A DNA stretch of 64,000 bases from Syntrophomonadaceae bacterium (GTDB lineage: Bacteria; Bacillota; Dethiobacteria; DTU022). Both the position numbers and the translations under genes were made by a program. The notes beneath the pieces are model-generated. The model was not told where the DNA came from. It saw only the letters and a program-made list of their open reading frames with translations, and made no database searches. Where the stretch lies: positions 1 through 64,000 of the forward strand of contig SKMK01000016.1 in the NCBI GenBank assembly GCA_007121075.1, read 5' to 3'. Of the stretch, positions 29,539 to 40,390 are shown one piece after another; the stretch's first letter is position 1; each line of letters starts with the position of its first letter.

Positions 29539-31377
29539 ATGTGCGGTATTGTCGGGTACACAGGAACCGGAGAAGCCGGCCGGGTATTGGTCGAGGGATT
29601 AAAGAAGCTGGAGTACCGGGGCTATGATTCTGCCGGGGTTGCTCTTCATGATAACGGCCGGTTAATTGTTACCAAGGCTGCCGGTTCAGTTGCCGACCTG
29701 GAAAAAATGCTGAACGATCAGCACCAAGCGGCCAGAGTAGGTATCGGCCATACTCGCTGGGCCACCCATGGCCCGCCTACGGACTTGAATGCCCATCCCC
29801 ACAGCAGCGCTTCCGGGGATATAGTAGTTGTTCATAACGGAATTATTGAAAATCATCGCTCACTGCGCGGGAAACTGGGCGAAGAGGCTGGTTATAAATT
29901 CCGATCGGAAACCGACAGCGAGGTACTGGCTCATCTAATAGAACATTGTTATGACGGGGATCTACTTAAAGCGGTGCGGAAAGCCGTGTCTCAAGTTGAC
30001 GGTTCCTACGCCCTTGTAGCTACCTGTATCAGGGAACCGGATCGCCTGGTATGTGCCCGCAAAGACAGTCCCCTGATTATCGGGCTGGGTAATGGTGAAA
30101 ACTTTGTTGCTTCCGATATACCGGCCCTGCTTGCCCACACCCGCAGGGCCTGTGTCATGGATGACGGCGAATTTGCTTCGCTCACTCCCGGAAAAGTTGA
30201 AGTGTCCGGTGCAGACGGCAAACTCATCGAGAAGGATATTCTTGAAATAACCTGGGATATTGAAGCCGCGGAAAAAGGCGGTTACAATCATTTTATGCTC
30301 AAAGAAATTATGGAACAGCCTGTTGCAGTAAGAGAGACCCTGCGCCAGAGAATTGATTCTGTATCAGACCGGGTTGATCTGACTGAGTTCGATCTGCCAC
30401 CGGAACAGCTTAGGGCTCTGGAAAAGATTTATATTATTGCCTGCGGAACAGCTTATCATGCCGGGCTGATCGGCAAAATGGCTATTGAAAAGCTGGCCGG
30501 TATTCCAGTGGAAGTGGAAGTGGCTTCGGAGTTTCGGTACCGGGATCCTCATTTTAACACCAACCAGCTCGCTATTGTGATCAGCCAGTCGGGCGAAACG
30601 GCAGATACCCTGGCCGGGCTGCGCCTGGCCCGTTCAAAAGGACTTCCTGCGCTGGCTATAACCAATGTCGTTGGCAGCAGCGTATCCCGTGAGGCAGACC
30701 TGGTCCTTTATACCTGGGCCGGCCCTGAGATTGCTGTTGCATCGACCAAAGCCTATGTAACCCAGCTGGTGGCCCTCTACCTGGTAGCCATATACCTGGG
30801 GCAAACCAGGAATATCCTGGATCTCGGCCTGGCTGCAGAGCTGATAAAAAGCCTTTTGGGGCTGCCTGGACAGCTGAAAGAGGTCCTGTCTGAAGAAAAT
30901 ATTGCAAAAATACGCACATACTGCAATCACCTGGTTAACTGGGACAACGCCTTTTTTATCGGGCGCAGCCTCGATTATCCCGTGGCTATGGAAGGTGCGC
31001 TTAAGCTCAAAGAAATATCTTATATCCATGCCGAGGCTTGCGCCGCCGGTGAGCTAAAGCACGGACCGCTGGCCCTGATTGAAGAAGGGGTGCCGGTTGT
31101 AGTCCTGGCCACGCAAAAAGCTGTCCTTGACAAGACCCTCAGCAATGTCCAGGTGGTAAATGCCCGCGGCGGTGTTGTTTTTGCCATAACCAGGGAGGAT
31201 TTTGAGGATGTGGAAATGCAGGTCGATTCAATTTTTTACCTGCCTGCGGTAAACGATATCCTGGCCCCGGTTTTAAGCGTGGTACCCACCCAGTTGATCG
31301 CTTATTACACAGCGGTGGCCCGCGGTTGTTCAGTTGACAAACCCCGCAACCTGGCTAAAAGTGTGACGGTGGAATAG
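29539..31377 (+). CDS. glmS: Glutamine--fructose-6-phosphate aminotransferase GlmS
   Basis: [10 protein letters not shown]-terminal glutaminase; [14 protein letters not shown] domain; [10 protein letters not shown]-terminus. Confidence 0.98.
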   Translation: MCGIVGYTGTGEAGRVLVEGLKKLEYRGYDSAGVALHDNGRLIVTKAAGSVADLEKMLNDQHQAARVGIGHTRWATHGPPTDLNAHPHSSASGDIVVVHNGIIENHRSLRGKLGEEAGYKFRSETDSEVLAHLIEHCYDGDLLKAVRKAVSQVDGSYALVATCIREPDRLVCARKDSPLIIGLGNGENFVASDIPALLAHTRRACVMDDGEFASLTPGKVEVSGADGKLIEKDILEITWDIEAAEKGGYNHFMLKEIMEQPVAVRETLRQRIDSVSDRVDLTEFDLPPEQLRALEKIYIIACGTAYHAGLIGKMAIEKLAGIPVEVEVASEFRYRDPHFNTNQLAIVISQSGETADTLAGLRLARSKGLPALAITNVVGSSVSREADLVLYTWAGPEIAVASTKAYVTQLVALYLVAIYLGQTRNILDLGLAAELIKSLLGLPGQLKEVLSEENIAKIRTYCNHLVNWDNAFFIGRSLDYPVAMEGALKLKEISYIHAEACAAGELKHGPLALIEEGVPVVVLATQKAVLDKTLSNVQVVNARGGVVFAITREDFEDVEMQVDSIFYLPAVNDILAPVLSVVPTQLIAYYTAVARGCSVDKPRNLAKSVTVE

Positions 31378-31447
31378 TTTAATAATAAGCTTAATGGTTA
31401 AATTTATTTCTCCCAGGCCGGGCCTGGGGCTGGCAAAGGGGATTGAA

Positions 31448-33160
31448 ATGGCTGAAAAAACCGGAACTGAAGTAATGACCAACTTTATTTACAGCATGAT
31501 CAAAGAAGATCTAGAAAAGGGGGTGCTCGGAGATAAACGCGTACATACCCGTTTCCCACCTGAGCCTAACGGTTACCTGCATATCGGCCATGCACGGGCA
31601 ATTATTTTAAACTACAGGTTGGCCAAAATATTTAATGGGAAATTTAACCTTCGCTTTGATGACACCAACCCGATCAAGGAAGAACAGGAATTTGTCGACT
31701 CCATCATGGAGGATATTCGCTGGCTGGGCGCAGACTGGGAAGACCGGCTGTTCTTTAGCTCCGACTACTTTGAAGTAAAGTATGAATTTGCCATTCGCCT
31801 GATCCATGCCGGGAGGGCATATGTTTGCGATTTGAGCCAGGAGGAGATCAGGGAATACCGGGGGACCCTGACTGAACCGGGCAAAGAGAGCCCGTACCGA
31901 AACCGGATTGTTGATGAAAATCTTGATCTTTTTGAGCGGATGCGCAAAGGCGAATTTGAAACAGGAAGCCGGGTGTTACGGGCCAAAATCGATATGGCCT
32001 CCGGCAACCTGAACATGAGGGACCCCGTGCTTTACCGGATCCTGCATACCACGCACCACCGGACCGGTGATAAGTGGTGTATTTACCCAATGTATGATTT
32101 TGATCATCCTTTTTCCGATGCTCATGAAGGGATTACCCACTCGCTGTGTTCTATAGAATATACAGATCACCGCCCGCTTTATGACTGGATCGTAGACAAT
32201 GCCCTTGAGCTTTACCCGGAGGCAGTCAAGTTCCGTTCCCGCCAGACCGAGTTTGCCCGTTTAAACCTGACCTATACAGTCATGAGCAAGCGCAAATTGC
32301 GCCGCCTGGTGGAAGAAAAATTTGTAGAAGGGTGGGATGATCCCCGCATGCCTACGATTGCCGGGATGCGCCGAAGGGGTTTTACCCCGGCTTCCATTGC
32401 CGACTTTCAGGAGCGGGTGGGCGTATCAAGGGCGGACAGTACTGCCGATCTGGCATTGCGTGAACACTGCATACGCCAGGAGCTGGAGGCCTCGGCCCCG
32501 CGCCTTATGGCCGTGCTTGATCCGATCAAAGTAGTCATTACCAACTGGCCCGCCGGTAAAACTGAGCTTGTTGAAACGGAAAACATCCCCGGCGACGAAA
32601 ATGCCGGTACCAGAAAAGTGCCTTTCAGTGGAGTGATATATATCGAGCGCGGTGATTTCATGGAAGATCCTCCGAAAAAATTTTTCCGCCTGGCCCCGGC
32701 AAGGGAAGTCCGCCTTAAGGGAGCTTATATAATTCAATGCGATGATGTGATTAAAGACGCTGAAGGCAATATTATTGAGCTGCGCTGCAGCTATGATCCC
32801 CGGACTAAAAGCGGAGCCGACACCAGCGGCAAAAAAGTGAAAGGGGTAATCCACTGGGTTTCTGCCGAACACGCTGCCTGGATCAAAGTAAACCTCTACG
32901 ATAATCTTTTTACCATAGAAAACCCGGAAGAAGAGCGGGATCTTGATTTCACCAACAATATTAATCCGCAATCGCTTGTTGTCTGTGAAAACATACCTGC
33001 CGAACCGGCAGTTGTTGAAGCAACCCCCGGTTCCCGGTTCCAATTTCTCCGTAAGGGCTATTTTTACTATGATCCTGCAGCTGCGAGCGTCAGCAAACCG
33101 GTCTTTAACCGGGTTGTTCCCCTTAAAGACAGCTGGGCAAAGGCAAAACAAAAAAGCTAG
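31448..33160 (+). CDS. glnS: Glutaminyl-tRNA synthetase
   Basis: [36 protein letters not shown]-like [37 protein letters not shown]. Confidence 0.95.
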   Translation: MAEKTGTEVMTNFIYSMIKEDLEKGVLGDKRVHTRFPPEPNGYLHIGHARAIILNYRLAKIFNGKFNLRFDDTNPIKEEQEFVDSIMEDIRWLGADWEDRLFFSSDYFEVKYEFAIRLIHAGRAYVCDLSQEEIREYRGTLTEPGKESPYRNRIVDENLDLFERMRKGEFETGSRVLRAKIDMASGNLNMRDPVLYRILHTTHHRTGDKWCIYPMYDFDHPFSDAHEGITHSLCSIEYTDHRPLYDWIVDNALELYPEAVKFRSRQTEFARLNLTYTVMSKRKLRRLVEEKFVEGWDDPRMPTIAGMRRRGFTPASIADFQERVGVSRADSTADLALREHCIRQELEASAPRLMAVLDPIKVVITNWPAGKTELVETENIPGDENAGTRKVPFSGVIYIERGDFMEDPPKKFFRLAPAREVRLKGAYIIQCDDVIKDAEGNIIELRCSYDPRTKSGADTSGKKVKGVIHWVSAEHAAWIKVNLYDNLFTIENPEEERDLDFTNNINPQSLVVCENIPAEPAVVEATPGSRFQFLRKGYFYYDPAAASVSKPVFNRVVPLKDSWAKAKQKS

Positions 33161-33195
33161 CTGTCTCGAAAAGGCTGGCGGGAGGCATAAACGGC

Positions 33196-33405
33196 ATGAA
33201 TGAATATCTCCTTCAGTTAATTAACAAAGCCAAATATCCTTTCGCCATGAGTAAAAATATTGTTAAACGAAGGGCGGAGCAGTCAAAAGACAATATACCC
33301 AGGAATGAAAGGTTGGCTGAGATCAAGATGCTTTTTGTCCTGGCTGCTATTGTCTTGGCGACAGTCGTGGCGATTGTTTTTATTTATCTCATTGTGCTGT
33401 CCTGA
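33196..33405 (+). CDS. Small single-TM hypothetical protein between glnS and asnS
   Basis: 69-aa ORF with basic N-terminal half and C-terminal TM (MLFVLAAIVLATVVAIVFIYLIVLS); SD ggaggc upstream. Confidence 0.6.
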   Translation: MNEYLLQLINKAKYPFAMSKNIVKRRAEQSKDNIPRNERLAEIKMLFVLAAIVLATVVAIVFIYLIVLS

Positions 33406-33426
33406 AATGAGCTTTCTGTAAGGGGG

Positions 33427-34827
33427 ATGAAAATGGATAAAGTAACAGTGAGGCAGTTGGCTGCCGATGCTGAATATTTTGCTGATAAAGAAGTAACGGT
33501 AAACGGATGGATCAGAAACAACCGCGATCAAAAATCTTTCGGTTTTATTGCCCTCAATGATGGGACTCACTTCAACACAATCCAGATCGTCTATGAAAAA
33601 GATTTTTTGCCATATTATGAGCAGGTGGCAGCCATGCGGGTAGGATCGGCGATCAGCGCCACCGGGAAACTGGTGCTGACCCCTGAGGCCCGGCAACCGT
33701 TCGAAATAAAAGCCTCCGAAGTAAGGTTGGAAGGGGATTCTCCTTCCGATTATCCGATCCAGCCCAAGAGGCACAGCCGGGAATTTTTAAGGGAAGTAGC
33801 CCACCTGCGGCCCCGCACCAACCTGTTTAATGCTGTTTTCAGGGTCCGTTCCCTGCTTGCTTTTGCTATCCACAAGTTTTTCCAGGAAAAAGGTTTTATA
33901 TACTTGCATTCACCGATCATAACTGCGAATGACGCCGAAGGGGCCGGAGAGTTGTTTAGAGTGACCACCCTCGATCCCAAGGAGTCACCTCTTACAGATA
34001 ATGGATCAGTCGATTATAGCAGCGATTTTTTCGGTAAAAAAACGAATCTTACTGTCAGCGGTCAGCTGGAGGCCGAAATATTTGCTCTGGCTTTTAAAGA
34101 TGTTTATACCTTCGGGCCTACCTTCAGGGCCGAGAATTCCAATACTCCCCGCCATGCGGCCGAGTTTTGGATGATCGAACCGGAGATTGCTTTTGCCGAT
34201 TTAAATGACAACATGGACCTGGCCGAGGAAATGGTCAGGTATTTGATTAATTACCTGTTAGAAGAAGCTGAAACAGAAATGGATTTCTTTAATCAATTTG
34301 TAGACAAAGGCCTCAAGGAAAGGCTGCAGAATATAGTCGGCTCGGAATTTGCCCGCATCTCTTATACGGAAGCGATTGGGAAATTAAAAAAAGCGGGCCA
34401 GAAATTTGAATACCCCGTGGAGTGGGGCAAGGACCTGCAGACAGAACATGAAAGATGCCTGACTGAAAAAATTTATAAGAAGCCGGTGTTTGTGACAGGT
34501 TATCCCAGGGATATAAAAGCCTTTTACATGCGCGTAAACGATGACCAAAAGACGGTTGCGGCCATGGATCTGCTGGTGCCCGTTGTTGGTGAAATAATTG
34601 GCGGAAGCCAAAGAGAAGAACGAACCGAAGTTTTGGAGGAAAGCATGGCCCATTTTAACATTAACAGGGATGACCTGTGGTGGTACATGGAACTGCGCAA
34701 ATACGGCGGGGTCAAGCATGCCGGGTTCGGGCTCGGCTTTGAAAGGATGCTGATGTATCTCACCGGAGTCGGCAATATCAGGGATGTAATTCCCTTTCCC
34801 CGGACTGTTAGTTCTTGTGAATTCTAA
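33427..34827 (+). CDS. asnS: Asparaginyl-tRNA synthetase
   Basis: [86 protein letters not shown]. Confidence 0.96.
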   Translation: MKMDKVTVRQLAADAEYFADKEVTVNGWIRNNRDQKSFGFIALNDGTHFNTIQIVYEKDFLPYYEQVAAMRVGSAISATGKLVLTPEARQPFEIKASEVRLEGDSPSDYPIQPKRHSREFLREVAHLRPRTNLFNAVFRVRSLLAFAIHKFFQEKGFIYLHSPIITANDAEGAGELFRVTTLDPKESPLTDNGSVDYSSDFFGKKTNLTVSGQLEAEIFALAFKDVYTFGPTFRAENSNTPRHAAEFWMIEPEIAFADLNDNMDLAEEMVRYLINYLLEEAETEMDFFNQFVDKGLKERLQNIVGSEFARISYTEAIGKLKKAGQKFEYPVEWGKDLQTEHERCLTEKIYKKPVFVTGYPRDIKAFYMRVNDDQKTVAAMDLLVPVVGEIIGGSQREERTEVLEESMAHFNINRDDLWWYMELRKYGGVKHAGFGLGFERMLMYLTGVGNIRDVIPFPRTVSSCEF

Positions 34828-35022
34828 GCCGGGGTATATTATCTTACCGGGTTCCCTTCATTATTATTAAATTTATGAAGCAAATTTTGAACAATGAAAA
34901 ATGAGGTAAGCGGTTATTTAAAAATACCGTAACCATAAAAAATGCAAGTGCACTGACAGGCTAATTGATTGATAAAGAAAGGGTATTAAAATCAATTCGG
35001 CACTGACTAAAAAACCGGAGGT

Positions 35023-36051
35023 ATGATCATGGAACCGGCAAAAGAACGCGACTGGATCATGAAGAAGCTTGATATCGGGATGGAAATGCTTTACCTGACC
35101 CTGGAAGATGTTACCGCAACCGGTCTGGAAATTGATGAGATCCTTGATTTAACCCGTAGCGCCCTGGTGGCTCACGGCAGTAAAGAATATGAGATGCCGG
35201 CTAAAATAGGGGTGCATCCTTACGAGGATGTCTTTTATCATGCCATGCCGGCTTATCTTCCATCACAAGCTGCGGTAGGCCTTAAATGGATTGAATGCTA
35301 CCCCTCCAATCCTTCCCGGTTTAACCTTCCTCAGACCTCGGGCCTGCTGGTCATAAATGACGTGGAGTCAGGATGCCCGGTTGCCCTGATGGATGCCACC
35401 TGGGTTACAGCTATGCGTACTCCCGCCGTAACAGCCCTGGCCGCCCAGGCCCTGCATCCCAATGCGGAAACCTTTGGCATGTTTGGCTGCGGGGTCCAGG
35501 GTATTGAGCACTGCCGCTTTATTGTTCACACCTTGAAAGACCTTAAAAAGATCTATGTTTATGATATAAAGGAAGAAGCGATGGACAGACTTGTTAAGAT
35601 TGTACAACCACAGGTAGGCGTTGAGATAATAAAAAGCAAAGACCCGGAAAAGGCGGCAAAAAGCAGTGCAGCAATGAGTTCGGCTACGGTGATTCTTCTC
35701 GAACAATTGTCTGTGGTTAAAGATGACTGGGTTTCCGGTGGACAGACCATTCTGCCCTGCGACCTCAATACCTTCTGGGATCCCGCTATTTCCAGGAGGG
35801 CGGACAAGTACATCGTTGACAGTGCCGAAGAACACCGCCTGTTTGCAGAAATGGGCTACTTTCCGGAAGGTTTGCCGGAAATTACCTGTGAAACTGGAGA
35901 AGTTTTGGCTGGCGCCGTCACTGGAAGAGAAAATCCGGAACAACTGGTTGTCTGCAGCAATATCGGTATGGCCGTCTGCGATGTTGTTGTCGGTAAAGAG
36001 GTTTTCAGGCGGGCTCTTGAAACAGGCATAGGCCGTATTCTACCGCTTTAA
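35023..36051 (+). CDS. Ornithine cyclodeaminase / mu-crystallin family protein
   Basis: GLLVINDVESGCPVALMDATWVTAMRTPAVTALAAQAL, GMFGCGVQGIEHCRFIV. Confidence 0.88.
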   Translation: MIMEPAKERDWIMKKLDIGMEMLYLTLEDVTATGLEIDEILDLTRSALVAHGSKEYEMPAKIGVHPYEDVFYHAMPAYLPSQAAVGLKWIECYPSNPSRFNLPQTSGLLVINDVESGCPVALMDATWVTAMRTPAVTALAAQALHPNAETFGMFGCGVQGIEHCRFIVHTLKDLKKIYVYDIKEEAMDRLVKIVQPQVGVEIIKSKDPEKAAKSSAAMSSATVILLEQLSVVKDDWVSGGQTILPCDLNTFWDPAISRRADKYIVDSAEEHRLFAEMGYFPEGLPEITCETGEVLAGAVTGRENPEQLVVCSNIGMAVCDVVVGKEVFRRALETGIGRILPL

Positions 36052-36689
36052 GGCCTGGTTTTGCAGGCATTTTTGTAGGAGTCTATTCCGCTCCAAAGCA
36101 AGTAGATGGAAACCGCCACCGATCCGAGGGCATCAATGTAGCGGGTAGCTGGAGAATCGGGGGCGATGGCTACAGAAGCCAGGGCTATCAGCACACAAAG
36201 ATCAACAATGGTTTTGGCCCGGTACATTAAGCGTTGTGAATTTATGACCGGGTTGTAATGTTCATTGGTCATTCTAGTATATCGCCGCCAGAACCAGGAA
36301 TTGGTGATCAGGCCCAGGAAGGCAATGGCCAGGCCCGGGTATACGTTTCCTCCCGGTTCAAAGGTGCCGATCCTGGCCATGGTGATGATAAACATGGTCA
36401 GGCCGGAGATACAGAGGGCTATCGCCACACTGAGCCCGGCAATTTTTTCCAGGCGAGCTTTTTGGATGGGGCTGACCTCATGTCCTTTTTCAACATACCT
36501 AAAAACGCGCCACGATATGAACAGGGCGATTAACTCCACGCTGCGGCGAATAAAATCGGCCAGCTGGGTAGTCGAGCGGCTTAAGAGAACTGCAATCCCG
36601 GTTGTCAGAGGGGCCCACATGCTCAGAAGCAGGGCGGCGATCAGGGTTTTTTCCCGGCCGGCTATCTGCTCTTTTGAAAGGGTGCTCAT
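36048..36689 (-). CDS. Cation transporter-like membrane protein (CDF-like)
   Basis: Multi-TM protein with IVDLCVLIALASVAIAPDSPATRYIDALGSVAVSIYLLWSGIDSYK resembling CDF transmembrane domain. Confidence 0.55.
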   Translation of the reverse strand: MSTLSKEQIAGREKTLIAALLLSMWAPLTTGIAVLLSRSTTQLADFIRRSVELIALFISWRVFRYVEKGHEVSPIQKARLEKIAGLSVAIALCISGLTMFIITMARIGTFEPGGNVYPGLAIAFLGLITNSWFWRRYTRMTNEHYNPVINSQRLMYRAKTIVDLCVLIALASVAIAPDSPATRYIDALGSVAVSIYLLWSGIDSYKNACKTRP

Positions 36690-36690
36690 G

Positions 36691-37422
36691 CTACCACCCC
36701 AAAAACATAAATAAGTAGACTAAAGGCAGGATTATAAATGAAGTGCCGAGGGGGACAGTCAAGGTGTCCAGGCCTTTTTTGGAGAATAGTTCCAGTACTC
36801 CGCCGAAAGGAGCGGCAATCAAAGCTATAATCAGGCTTGGCAGCCAGGATAAACCGGCATAAAAATACAGGGTCAGGAAAAGTGCCAGGCAGGCGGCGCC
36901 GATCATGGCCGCGGTGCCTTCGATAGTTTTTGCCTTTTCTATGTAGCGGTGGATAACTTTACGCCGCCCAAAAGCTTTTCCAACCAGGGCTGCGGCGGCA
37001 TCGCCAAATCCCCAGGCCATTACAGCAACGGCGGCGATGAAATGCCAGCTGGTTCCAAGCAGGCCCCAGAAAATAAAGATCAGCAGGCCAAAGCTCAGCT
37101 GGACATAAAGCAGCTGCTTTCTCAGTTCGCCCCTGCTCCGGGCCCGTTCCACAAATAATCTCTTGTAAAAAGGTGTTTTTTCAATCAGCATAAGAGCCGG
37201 GTAACCCAGTACCACTAGCAATAATGCGGCTCCGACGGCCGTGTACCAGGTGCTGAATAAATGGAGCAGTAAAAAAATTGAGAGGCTGTAGCCTACATGG
37301 TGAATTTTACGAACATATTCGGTTGGTATATCAAACCAGTATTTAAGTAAAACCGGCATCAAGGCTACGGCTATTAAATAGTAAGCCAACAGGATGACGG
37401 CCCCGATAAGATCGTTATTCAT
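36691..37422 (-). CDS. Phosphatidate cytidylyltransferase / dolichol-kinase-like integral membrane protein
   Basis: VRKIHHVGYSLSIF N-terminal motif; WGFGDAAAALVGKAFGRRK...KTIEGTAAMIGA. Confidence 0.7.
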   Translation of the reverse strand: MNNDLIGAVILLAYYLIAVALMPVLLKYWFDIPTEYVRKIHHVGYSLSIFLLLHLFSTWYTAVGAALLLVVLGYPALMLIEKTPFYKRLFVERARSRGELRKQLLYVQLSFGLLIFIFWGLLGTSWHFIAAVAVMAWGFGDAAAALVGKAFGRRKVIHRYIEKAKTIEGTAAMIGAACLALFLTLYFYAGLSWLPSLIIALIAAPFGGVLELFSKKGLDTLTVPLGTSFIILPLVYLFMFLGW

Positions 37423-37699
37423 TGTATAGTCCCCTTGTTAACTATTTGCCAAAGTCAAAGCCCGGGTCTGGCAGATCCGGCCCATATCTACAGGTGTACT
37501 TCCGGGTATTAAATATATTATAATAAATATTATATCAAAAAAGCCCTCCTATTAATACGCCCTGCAAAAAGCGTAAATTTAATCCTTTCCCCTGGCTGTG
37601 AAAAGATCTATAATTAAGCTGTAAGGTAAATAAAGGGCCTTGAAAGCGATTTAGACTACTAATCCGGCTGGAAGCCGGAGCCGGGAGGTTTGATTATCA

Positions 37700-37891
37700 A
37701 TGTGTATGATCACTTTATACAAGGGCAGTGCGAACGAAGAGAACAAAATAGCCGATAATATTACCAAGTACACCCTGGATTTGGAAGCAAAAAAGCTAAA
37801 GGTTTACCCTATGCTTAAGGAACCGCAGGAATTTACCATTGATAAGGGCCTGAGCTGGGATGAAAGCAATGATTCAATGATCATCGAATAA
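37700..37891 (+). CDS. CooT-family-like small Ni-binding protein
   Basis: MCM start motif, 63 aa, size and beta-rich pattern like CooT; assignment from motif memory. Confidence 0.5.
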   Translation: MCMITLYKGSANEENKIADNITKYTLDLEAKKLKVYPMLKEPQEFTIDKGLSWDESNDSMIIE

Positions 37892-37923
37892 CCGTCCGTT
37901 TTAATTTAACCAGGGTTAACCCG

Positions 37924-37961
37924 GGCAGTTTAACAATGCGTTGAACTGCCTTATTGTTTTT
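37924..37961 (+). terminator. Intrinsic terminator after CooT-like gene
   Basis: GGCAGTT(t)AAC-aatgc-GTT(g)AACTGCC then TTATTGTTTTT. Confidence 0.75.
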
Positions 37962-37982
37962 AGCAGGGAATGGAGGAATGAC

Positions 37983-39380
37983 GTGGCTAATTTTCTTGCA
38001 GAAAGCCTGGGTAAAAAAGCGCAGGTAGCCTATGCCGGGGGGAGCGCCGCTTTTACGATGCTGGAAAGGCTGATTCTCCTTTATGTCCCTTTTTACTATC
38101 TGCCTCCCCGTGAGTACAACCTGCCCAACTTGATTCCGGAGGAAACCTTCCTGGGCCTGGCCACTGTTCTAGGGACGGCCCTGGCTCTGGGCAGAATCGT
38201 AGATGCCGCTGCCGATCCTGTTGTTGCTTCCATCAGCGATAACCTTCGCTTGCGCCAGGGCAGGCGCAAGCCCTTTTTGTTAATCAGTGCTTTGCCCCTG
38301 GCTGCTTTTACCATGTTCAGTTTTAATCCGCCATATGTCGGCCAGGAGCATCTTGTAAACGGAATCTGGCTGGCCCTGATGATGAGCCTGTTTTATCTTG
38401 CCTTTACTGCTTATGTAAACCCTTACCTGTCCCTGCTTTCGGAATTGGGACATACCGATGCCACCCGGATCAACCTGTCCACGCTGGTAGCCCTGATGGG
38501 CCTGGCGGGGATGGTCCTGATAACCGTCATTTTTCCTGAACTGGTCGGTCGAATCCAGGATGCCGGGATTAGTCTTCGTACTTCATACCGGATAGCTGTT
38601 GCCGGGGCGGCGGCGCCCGCCCTGGTTTTACTGCTGCTTGCCGGGCTAAGCTTTCATGAATCCAGGCATTGCCGGCCTGTTACTTCCGCTCCCCTGGGAA
38701 TGCGGGAATCACTGCTCCAGGCTTTGAAAGTGAGGCCGTTCCGCCGCTTTGTGCTCGGTGAAATTTTTATGCAGTTTTCTATGAACCTGGTCACCCTGGG
38801 CATGCTTTACTATACGGTAGTAATATTCCGGCAGGAACAGCGGTTTATGACCGTGCTGGCCGCCCTTGTTTTTGGCTCTGCCCTGCTGGCGTTTCCATTG
38901 ATTAATGCCGTGGCCAAGAAAAAAGGTAAAGTGAGCATTCTTACGGTTTCTGCATTGGTCCTGGCATTCTGCTCAATGGGTGTTTTCCTGCTCAGTTTTA
39001 ACATGACAGGTTTATCTTTTTACCTGGGAGTGGGCTTATTTGGCCTGGCCGGAATTCCAACAGCTGCCTTTAGTATCCTGGTCAATCCTACGATAGCTGA
39101 AATAGCCCGCTCACAGGCTGTGCAGACCGGAGGGCGCCGGGAGGCGATCTTTTTTGGCGCCCGGGCAGTACCTCTAAAAATAACCATAGCTGTTGCCGGT
39201 GGCGTATTTGGCTTTTTATTGTCCGCTTTTGGGCGGGATCTAGGAAACCCACTGGGGGTTCAGCTGACTCTGTTCCTGGTCGCTCTGGCCAGCATCGGAG
39301 CTTTCCTGGCTTTTCGCGGCTACCCGGAAAAAGAGGTCCAGGAAGCTCTGCAGGAAGAAGAAAAACTTTTCGGCAAATGA
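37983..39380 (+). CDS. MFS transporter, GPH (glycoside-pentoside-hexuronide) type
   Basis: ALGRIVDAAADPVVASISDNLRLRQGRRKPFLLISALPLA; GTG start at 37983 with GGAGG; the ORF-track start at 37941 lies inside the terminator hairpin. Confidence 0.8.
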   Translation: MANFLAESLGKKAQVAYAGGSAAFTMLERLILLYVPFYYLPPREYNLPNLIPEETFLGLATVLGTALALGRIVDAAADPVVASISDNLRLRQGRRKPFLLISALPLAAFTMFSFNPPYVGQEHLVNGIWLALMMSLFYLAFTAYVNPYLSLLSELGHTDATRINLSTLVALMGLAGMVLITVIFPELVGRIQDAGISLRTSYRIAVAGAAAPALVLLLLAGLSFHESRHCRPVTSAPLGMRESLLQALKVRPFRRFVLGEIFMQFSMNLVTLGMLYYTVVIFRQEQRFMTVLAALVFGSALLAFPLINAVAKKKGKVSILTVSALVLAFCSMGVFLLSFNMTGLSFYLGVGLFGLAGIPTAAFSILVNPTIAEIARSQAVQTGGRREAIFFGARAVPLKITIAVAGGVFGFLLSAFGRDLGNPLGVQLTLFLVALASIGAFLAFRGYPEKEVQEALQEEEKLFGK

Positions 39381-39462
39381 GCCTGAAATAGCCCTGATAA
39401 AGCCGGGTAGTGTGGATCAGACGAAGGTAGATATTTATTTATCCCGCCGGTTTAAAGATTTT

Positions 39463-40236
39463 TCAAGATTTCTTTTCTGCTACGAAAGTTAGCTTTTGAT
39501 CTGTGGTTTTTGCCTGTTCAAAACGAAAACTGGGGTGGATGCCGCAAACAATAAAACCGGCTTGTTCAAGCAATCTGGTTACCAATTCCGGATCATAGTC
39601 CTTTTCCAGGTGCTCCTCCCGGTATCTCCTGTAGAGGCCTTTATCAATTTCCTGGAAGACCGTCAGCCTGGCTGACCACAGGTTTTCATCGGCCCTGTAA
39701 GAGCTTTCCATGATCAATATAAGTTCTTCGAATTCAGCGCTGCAGGTGCTTTCCCTTCCGAGGCTGTAACGCAGGCCAGGCCGGGTCAAATCAAAAATAA
39801 AAAGTCCGCCCGGGTTCAGGATCTTGTTAATATTGTTTAGGGTAAGATAAATTTCTTCCTCATTTAAAATGTAGTTCAGGCCATCCTGGAATAATAAAGC
39901 AAGGTCAAATTGTCTGGGTAAGTCGAGGCGGCGAAGATCCTGCTGAAAAAAACCCACCTGGAGGTTGTCTTGAGCAGATTTTTGCCGGGCCAGTTTCAGC
40001 ATCCTTTCAGAGATATCCACCCCGGCTGCAAGGTAACCTCTGTGGGCAAATGGCAATGTTGAACTGCCTGTGCCGCAGGCCAGGTCAACCACTTCCTGGG
40101 ATTCTTTGCTATTCTTATTTAGCAGCTCCTCAACATAATCGGCCCATCCATCATAGTCAACCGAGCACATAATTCGGTCATAGATTTCGGCAAAAGAGCC
40201 GTATGGCTCGCTGTCATTTTTCCATTCAGAATTCAT
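39463..40236 (-). CDS. Class I SAM-dependent methyltransferase
   Basis: VVDLACGTGSSTLPFAHRGYLAAGVDISERMLKLARQ. Confidence 0.88.
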   Translation of the reverse strand: MNSEWKNDSEPYGSFAEIYDRIMCSVDYDGWADYVEELLNKNSKESQEVVDLACGTGSSTLPFAHRGYLAAGVDISERMLKLARQKSAQDNLQVGFFQQDLRRLDLPRQFDLALLFQDGLNYILNEEEIYLTLNNINKILNPGGLFIFDLTRPGLRYSLGRESTCSAEFEELILIMESSYRADENLWSARLTVFQEIDKGLYRRYREEHLEKDYDPELVTRLLEQAGFIVCGIHPSFRFEQAKTTDQKLTFVAEKKS

Positions 40237-40276
40237 CCCTAAATATTCCCTCCATCAGGGTATTATAAGCAGATAA

Positions 40277-40305
40277 TTGACATAAGTTAGGTATACCTAT
40301 ATGAT
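40277..40305 (+). promoter_or_regulatory. Sigma-A promoter with 12-bp palindrome in spacer
   Basis: TTGACA (40277-40282), 17-nt spacer containing TAGGTATACCTA (40288-40299), TATGAT (40300-40305). Confidence 0.75.
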
Positions 40306-40390
40306 TTATGCAGGCAGTTTTTTGCGTATATTGTCTGCACCAGTTCAGCTTTTAAAACAGGAGCAGATATCGGGAAAGGAGGTATAAAAA

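Noticed and set aside
32426-33151. 241-aa minus-strand ORF opposite glnS
   Set aside because: Shadow ORF fully antisense to the well-supported glnS; no recognisable domain
33161-33426. T-box leader upstream of asnS (also examined upstream of glnS)
   Set aside because: No T-box sequence (GGGTGGTACCGCG-type) or specifier/terminator architecture seen
35368-35943. 191-aa minus-strand ORF opposite ornithine cyclodeaminase-like gene
   Set aside because: Antisense shadow ORF with no SD or family resemblance
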